Below are positions 59,201 through 64,000 of a DNA stretch of 64,000 bases, piece after piece. The translations under genes and the position numbers were made by a program. Location of the stretch: assembly GCF_040802235.1 (NCBI RefSeq), contig NC_133158.1, positions 38,506,001-38,570,000 of the forward strand, read 5' to 3'. Origin of the DNA: Manis javanica (lineage: Eukaryota > Chordata > Mammalia > Pholidota > Manidae). Below the pieces are notes generated by a model that did no database searches, was not told the DNA's origin, and saw nothing but the letters and a program-made list of their open reading frames with translations. Numbering within the stretch: position 1 is the stretch's first letter; the number at the start of each line of letters is the position of its first letter.

Positions 59201-62200
59201 TGGCATCTCTGGGGTGCTCCCCTCCAGGGCAGGCACCAGACTCCCCCACCCTCCCCTTATTCCTTCTTCCACAACCTCCTCCTTTCCTTTAACCAGAGAA
59301 AGCGCTTTCTGCTTAATCTCAGACCTCCAAACCCATCATAGAGCCTGGCTCCTTAAAAGGCAGGGAAGCTTTTAGACAAAAACATGGAAATTTATGGTGT
59401 TATACCCATACAGGCCTTTGTAGTTTACATTATCTTCTAAGATCTCAGGAAATCCAAGATCTGTATAATTTTTTGTATAACCTTGAGTAGGAAGAGAGGG
59501 CAGGGTTTTGTGCTCAGTGTTCAAACTGGAGTTTGCTTCAGGCTGACTGCACCTGTTCACAGGACAGATCCTCTTCGGGTGTCTGTTGTGTGCCAGGCAC
59601 GGTGCCAGGCACGTCTGGCCAGTGTTGGGCAGGGAGTGAGGGGAGGGTCCTAATGCTGGGGACGCTGACCAAACTGGTCTCCCTAGGTGCAGGCTGTGAG
59701 GTTGATTGCCGAGGGCAAAGCCCCTAGGTGCCCTCAGCCTGAGGAAGGGGCCACCTATGAGGGCATCCAGAAGAAGGAAACAGCCAAGGTAAGTGCCGGC
59801 CCTGCCCACCCAGCCCTGCTGTATGCAAGCTGGGCCGCAGGGGGGTCCTGGGAGGCAGAGCTTCAGCTGGTAACCAGGTTGTGACTGTTTAAGGCCAGAA
59901 GAGAAAGCTTCCCAGTGGGAGAGGCATGGGCAAAGTTCTGGACCAGGTGGGGAACGGGCTCCATTCTGGGTTCTTTCTCTTTAGGAAGAATGGGCAGGTG
60001 AGACCCCCAGGGAGAAGAGCTGGGGCACAGCGGGGTGTGCATAAAGCTCAGCTGTAGGGCTGGGGGTCTCTAAAGAAGGTACACGAGATAATTCAGTTCC
60101 TATGGGTTGTATCTCTGCTCAGAGCATATGGGGTGCTGTGTGGGATCTCCGTAGGCCTCTAGGCAAGGAGAAGATGTGGGATGGGCCTTTGTGCTGGGGA
60201 CTCTCTGTAAGGTTTGGCCATCTTAACAACATAACATTCTCTCCCCTGAACCATCCTGAAGTTTATGCAACATGTGGGAGACTGGGGGTCAGACAGCACC
60301 CAGGCCCGGGGCACCAGAGACAGGCCCTGCCCAACTCAAGGATGCACATCAAATTCCTGCTTCCTCCCCAGGGCTCCTCCCACAGCTGGGGCATCAGGGC
60401 AGAGGGGAGGGCAGGGGAGCCCAGAGCCACTGCCCAGATGGCCAGGGGGCAGGGAGAGACCGGCTGAGCACACCCATCCTGCCCCACAGATCAACTGGGA
60501 GCAGCCAGCAGTGGCCATTCATAATTGGATCCGTGGGAATGACAAGGTGCCTGGTGCCTGGACAGAGGCCTGCGGGCAGGTGTGTTCATGTGGGGCTGCA
60601 ATCGGGCTGCATGCACTGGTGGGTACCCCTGGATATAAAGCCATCAAAGTATGGGTGAACCAGTGGGTAGATAGCCACTGTCCTGACCCCCAGCCCCACT
60701 CAAGTGTCCCCAGCCACCTTGGTCCTGAGAGACCCCACCACCACCAACCCGAGGGGTAAACATCCGGCAGAGCTCCAGGCCTCCAGGACCTGTAGCAACC
60801 AGGGTCACTGGCTGTAAGATGTTCTGCTGTCATCCCTCGGCTCTGTGTAAAGCTCAGAGAGCCAAGGAGAACCAACACGCCCTGAAGGTGGTGATGAGTA
60901 CCAGCTCTGTGTGCACATGCCAAAGGAGCCTGAGAGCCGGGAGTACTCACACTGGACTGGGACAAGGGTCCCTAGGAGGGCGTCACGGCAGCTCCGCTAG
61001 CAAGGAACCAGCAACTGCTCTTCACGGGGGTTGGTTATAAGTTTGACCCTTCTTAAATGATAGGGAATTGGTTACAGGGCACCTCATTTCACTTTTGAAG
61101 AACAGCTTAAATTTTACTTACGGTTTCCGGAGGCATAAAGTAAGGAATGACCCTGGTCAAGCTGCCTCGCTTGTCTTGCAAAATAAATTAAGTTTCGCTT
61201 GTATGACGAGCCTCATTTCATCAGCTCAGGGCATTTTCAAGGCTGGTCTCCGTTCGCGTTTGATGGAACAGCTCTCAGGGACTGCGGCCCCTGCTGACTT
61301 CCACCTGGCCTCATGGGGAGGGGCAGCTTGCTCAGGCCAGGGGCTGGATGAAGGTGGGGAGCCCAGCTTTGAAAGGCGAGGGGGTCTGGCAGGAGCCTGA
61401 GGAGGGGCCTGGGCTGCAGCCCGCTGAGTGCAGCTCCATCCTCCATGAAGCCCCGGACTGCTCCAAGCCCTGACCGCAGACTGGCTGGGCAGACTGAGGC
61501 CGGGAGCCTCTGCTGCCCTCACTACCACAGACCCTTTGCCAATGGACCTGCGCCTGGCTGCATCCCCAGGTGGGCGTCCTCACTCAGTGATGCCTTGAGT
61601 TAGGGGACACGCAGGGCGTGAGTGCTCCCTGAGGCACCTGCAGCCCCTTCAGCTCTCGTCTGGGCCTCTGGAGGCAGGGCCCTGGGGGCTGTGGCTCTCC
61701 AGTCTCCATCAGCTCCCCACCCTGCTCAGCCCTGCCTGGGCTGCTGGTCTCTGCTCATCCACCGTCTTCTGGTTTTCCTGCCTTCAACAGAAGCTGACAT
61801 TTTTCAACTCAACGCTGATCACTTCAGGCCCGGTAGCTGAGGGAGAAGCCCTGCCCATCCCAGGAGCCCATCGTCCAGGGCTGGTCACCAAAGAGGGACT
61901 CATCCTCTTTGGGAACGATGACAGAATGGTAAGGGCACTGCTGTGGGTCACATGTCTGTACTGCAGGCTCAAGGCCACCTGGTCCTGTCCAGGGGCTCAG
62001 GCCGCACAGGAAGACTTGAGGCCGCCCTGGACAAAGCAGGAGGAAACGAGACTGCAGGCCCCAGAGGGGAAGCCCCACGCTTGCCCCCCACTGCTGGGCT
62101 CGCCCTGAGCGCAAGCCGGCTGAGGTGGTTGGCCGCCTCTCTGCCTTGGGAAGGCTGGCCCCTTGCTCCTCCTGACCAGGCTTCCAGCCAGAGCTGCGTG

Positions 62201-64000
62201 CCCTCAGAGGCTCTCAAATCAGGGAGAGGCCCTCTCCAGGGAGCCCTGGACTCGGGCCTTGTTTTAGTCCTGCAGTGTCCAGGTGCCACTGGGTGTGGTC
62301 ATTGAACTTCTGTGCCTCAGTTTTCTTCTCTTTGAACAGGGTTGTCACAGAGAAGAACCTTAGGAAGCATGCCCAGCCATAACATGCTCTGAGAGTAAAA
62401 GCTCGTATTTATGGAGCACTTTCTGGGTGCCAAGCACTATTTGAAAACAATTTGTATGTATTGAGTCTAATTTTCCCAACAATCTTGTGAGGTATAAATT
62501 AATATTATACCCATTTTACAGAGGAGAAAACTGAAGCACAGAGATTTTAAATAACCTGCCCAGCATTGCCCAGACTGTTCTGGGGTAGATCTTGGATTTA
62601 AACCCCCAAATTCTGGCTCTGAGGCCCACAACTGGCCATGACACTCCCCCACCAATGCTCACTCTGGGCAGTGGACAGGCAGGTCCAGACCTCAGGATGC
62701 TGGCACAGGGATGGAGGACAGGCAGGGGTCTCTGAGCACTTTGGGGAATTTCACAAACCCTCAGCCACATGCATGTGTCCAGGCCAGACGAGTATGGAGC
62801 AGCTTTCCTCGAGCCTGGCACGAGCTCCCTCTGGGTGCCCACCCTGCCGTGCTCTGCCTCTGGGGGCCCGAGGCTGCCATCGAGGTCTGTAGTTTACAAG
62901 TGATTGGCTGTTTTAGATAATCACGGTCGGTCCCTGCAGCTGGAAGGCCATGTCTGCTGTGGGTCAGGTCCCCTAGAAGCAGTACTGGAGCTGGGAGCTC
63001 CTGGGCACCTGATTTATGGAGGGAGCACTCTTGGAAAATCATGTACCCCAGCAGGAAGCAGGCTGAGACAGGGGTAACACTAAGCAAAGCTAAGGGCTCC
63101 GGAGCAGTTGGGTCTCCACCTGATCCCAGGGCAGGCTCTGCAGTGTGAACTGCAGCTGCTGATTATGCCCCAGATAATCGCTGCTGCCCTGGGGTATGGT
63201 TCTGGGGGAATGAGGCACAGCCCCTGGGCTCCTCTGTGCAGTGGCTATACTTACCCGCCAACAGTGACTGAGGAGCAGAGTGCAGATGTAGCCTGCCAGT
63301 GGCCCGCCATTGCAGCAGCTCGAGGGTGGGGGCACCAGCCAGGATGGGCCCTGGGGGGGCTCCAACTGCATCCCCTGTGATACCCACAGGGACAGCAAGC
63401 CTGTGCAGAGCCCTCCTGTGGAAATGCCTCTCAGGAGCTTCCAGCTGGGCCTGGTGGGGCTTCAGCATGCAGACAGCTCCAGAGGAGCCCCAGAAGGCAG
63501 CTGGGCGGGCGCGGGCGGGGAACCTGGCTCTAATTCTGTCAGGTCTCCTGTCAACCAGATGTGTCTTCCTCTATCCATGGGTTCATCTGCTCCTCTTCCC
63601 ACCTCTGCTACCAGATGTTTCCATGGAGTTTCTGGGAAAGGACTACTGGGTGATTGTTTCCTTGATGGATCTTCAAAGTAGTGCTTACATTACTTTTATC
63701 TATAGAATTGGCATTCTCTTTATAGAAATAGTCAGCCATTACACTTAAAAAGAAATCGCAAGCATGGCGGGTTGGGTGGCAGGGAAAGCAAAGTCTCGGT
63801 GGGCATGCGCTCTGGTTCCTCTGTACCCCGAGAGCAGCAGGCTCCTCTCATTCATGGGGGACTCGCCGTGCCCTTCTCGGCCAGCACTGGCAGTGATGCA
63901 TGTGGGGTGCCCAGCCCAGCGCTCCGCGTGGAGTTGCTCCCTTTCCCCCATGAGGGCTGCCACAGGCACTGCGGAAACCTCTCTTCTGCAGCTGCTGGTG
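56144..64000 (+). CDS. ALDH1L1: ALDH1L1, 10-formyltetrahydrofolate dehydrogenase, 5' coding part of gene
   Basis: ALDH1L1 is a cytosolic enzyme that converts 10-formyl-THF with NADP+ to THF and CO2, controlling one-carbon units; it is abundant in liver and astrocytes. Coding blocks are 56167-56293, 57515-57749, 58570-58735, 59687-59788, 60490-60579, 61791-61928 and 63992 onward. All introns are GT-AG and phases join without error, giving 289 residues in the window. The N-terminal hydrolase domain (about 1-203) holds the folate-site motif [10 protein letters not shown] with catalytic His106, and Asp142 in GLDTGD. Residues 204-289 belong to the formyltransferase C-terminal-like domain. The carrier (phosphopantetheine) and dehydrogenase domains lie beyond the right edge. 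The close paralogue ALDH1L2 is mitochondrial and would need an N-terminal presequence; here the frame starts directly [12 protein letters not shown], which fits ALDH1L1. No lesion is seen. Confidence 0.97.
56294..57514. other. ALDH1L1: ALDH1L1 intron after the first coding exon
   Basis: 1.2 kb, GT-AG, GC-rich. No nested gene, RNA or young repeat is seen. Confidence 0.8.
57515..57749 (+). CDS. ALDH1L1: ALDH1L1 second coding exon
   Basis: Acceptor CTGCCCCACAG ends at 57514; donor CTG|GTGAGA starts at 57750. Encodes residues 43-120 plus two bases of Trp121, including FCSQFIP and the substrate-site motif [13 protein letters not shown], where His106 is the general acid/base of the hydrolase. Length 235 bases. 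Confidence 0.97.
57750..58569. other. ALDH1L1: ALDH1L1 intron with MIR
   Basis: 820 bases, GT-AG. Bases about 58245-58400 hold a plus-strand MIR fragment ('GACCTCGGTTTCCTTATCTG' ... ATGCCTGGCACACGG). Confidence 0.7.
58570..58735 (+). CDS. ALDH1L1: ALDH1L1 third coding exon
   Basis: Acceptor CTTCCCTAG ends at 58569; donor ATG|GTAAGG starts at 58736. It completes Trp121 and encodes to Met176. It carries catalytic Asp142 ([10 protein letters not shown]) and the end of the hydrolase core, with FPEGVKGM at the end. The intron falls between codons. Confidence 0.97.
58736..59686. other. ALDH1L1: ALDH1L1 intron
   Basis: 951 bases, GT-AG. The segment 58985-59160 resembles an old interspersed repeat (GGGCTGTGCTGTATACTACTGG ... 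ACGTGTAGCTATT) and is unassigned. Nothing else is seen. Confidence 0.6.
59687..59788 (+). CDS. ALDH1L1: ALDH1L1 fourth coding exon
   Basis: Acceptor TCCCTAG ends at 59686; donor AAG|GTAAGT starts at 59789. It encodes 34 residues (177-210), [14 protein letters not shown]..., the end of the hydrolase domain and the linker into the C-terminal-like domain. Residue 191 is Cys, where the human protein as I recall it has Leu. Confidence 0.96.
59789..60489. other. ALDH1L1: ALDH1L1 intron
   Basis: 701 bases, GT-AG. No gene or repeat recognised. Confidence 0.7.
60490..60579 (+). CDS. ALDH1L1: ALDH1L1 fifth coding exon
   Basis: Acceptor TGCCCCACAG ends at 60489; donor CAG|GTGTGT starts at 60580, a somewhat weaker donor. 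It encodes 30 residues (211-240), [18 protein letters not shown]..., the signature of the formyltransferase C-terminal-like domain. Confidence 0.96.
60580..61790. other. ALDH1L1: ALDH1L1 intron
   Basis: 1.2 kb, GT-AG. No gene is seen. Bases 61040-61260 are less GC-rich than their surroundings and may be an old repeat. Confidence 0.65.
61791..61928 (+). CDS. ALDH1L1: ALDH1L1 sixth coding exon
   Basis: Acceptor CCTTCAACAG ends at 61790; donor ATG|GTAAGG starts at 61929. It encodes 46 residues (241-286), [10 protein letters not shown] through [10 protein letters not shown]. The intron falls between codons. Confidence 0.96.
61929..63991. other. ALDH1L1: ALDH1L1 intron with MIR/L2-type fossil
   Basis: 2.06 kb, GT-AG. 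Bases about 62400-62640 read antisense as a MIR-type SINE: TTTATGGAGCACTTTCTGGGTGCC, then 'ACCCATTTTACAGAGGAGAA'. No nested gene is seen. Confidence 0.7.
63992..64000 (+). CDS. ALDH1L1: ALDH1L1 seventh coding exon, first nine bases
   Basis: The acceptor CTCTTCTGCAG ends at 63991 and the window closes after CTGCTGGTG, Leu-Leu-Val. This continues GNDDRM in phase exactly as expected for the family (…MLLV…). The exon runs off the right edge. Confidence 0.85.

Noticed and set aside
1-64000. CRISPR arrays, operons, phage or bacterial systems
   Set aside because: The DNA is mammalian with introns, L1, MIR and CpG islands. No prokaryotic gene layout or direct-repeat spacer array is present.

Overview
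The window is nuclear DNA of a placental mammal. The evidence is a split gene with canonical GT-AG introns whose product is clearly ALDH1L1 (cytosolic 10-formyltetrahydrofolate dehydrogenase), many L1 LINE copies of different ages, MIR and L2 fossils, solo retroviral LTRs, microsatellites and CpG islands. I see no Alu, B1/B2, carnivore tRNA-Lys SINE, ruminant Bov or horse ERE elements. The younger L1 3' UTR looks laurasiatherian to me, and a SINE-poor lineage such as pangolin would fit, but that species guess is weak and made from memory. Layout: 1-16.7 kb is gene-free and built mostly of old L1 pieces, with a notable nest at 8.9-13.8 kb: an old minus-strand L1 split by one solo LTR and by an older repeat that is itself split by a second solo LTR of the same family in the opposite orientation. 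A CpG-rich patch lies at 14.97-15.48 kb. From 17.76 to 30.67 kb are two nearly full-length L1 elements, L1-A on the plus strand and L1-B on the minus strand. Their 3' ends face each other across about 1 kb, making an inverted repeat with arms of about 6 kb. L1-A carries a 14-bp target duplication. L1-B has itself been hit by two small retrocopies: the first ~64-68 nt of U4 snRNA with a 16-bp target duplication, and a ~145-bp polyadenylated mRNA 3' end. From 30.7 to 50.2 kb is gene-free DNA with MIR, L2, LTR-like and L1 fossils and a ~530-bp CCAT/CCAC tetranucleotide array. At 50.2-51.1 kb is a strong CpG island, the likely ALDH1L1 promoter and non-coding exon 1 region. Old L1 fragments fill 52.2-55.4 kb. 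From 56.14 kb to the right edge the first six coding exons of ALDH1L1 and the first nine bases of the seventh can be read on the plus strand. Reading frames join perfectly across all six introns and give the first 289 residues: the whole folate-hydrolase domain with its catalytic His106 and Asp142, most of the formyltransferase C-terminal-like domain, but not the acyl-carrier or aldehyde dehydrogenase domains, which lie beyond the window. ALDH1L1 is the only protein-coding gene I can support. All other long open frames are L1 remains, simple-sequence repeats or GC-rich chance frames. I found no undescribed multi-gene system. The most informative observations are the retrotransposition events and their mechanistic footprints.
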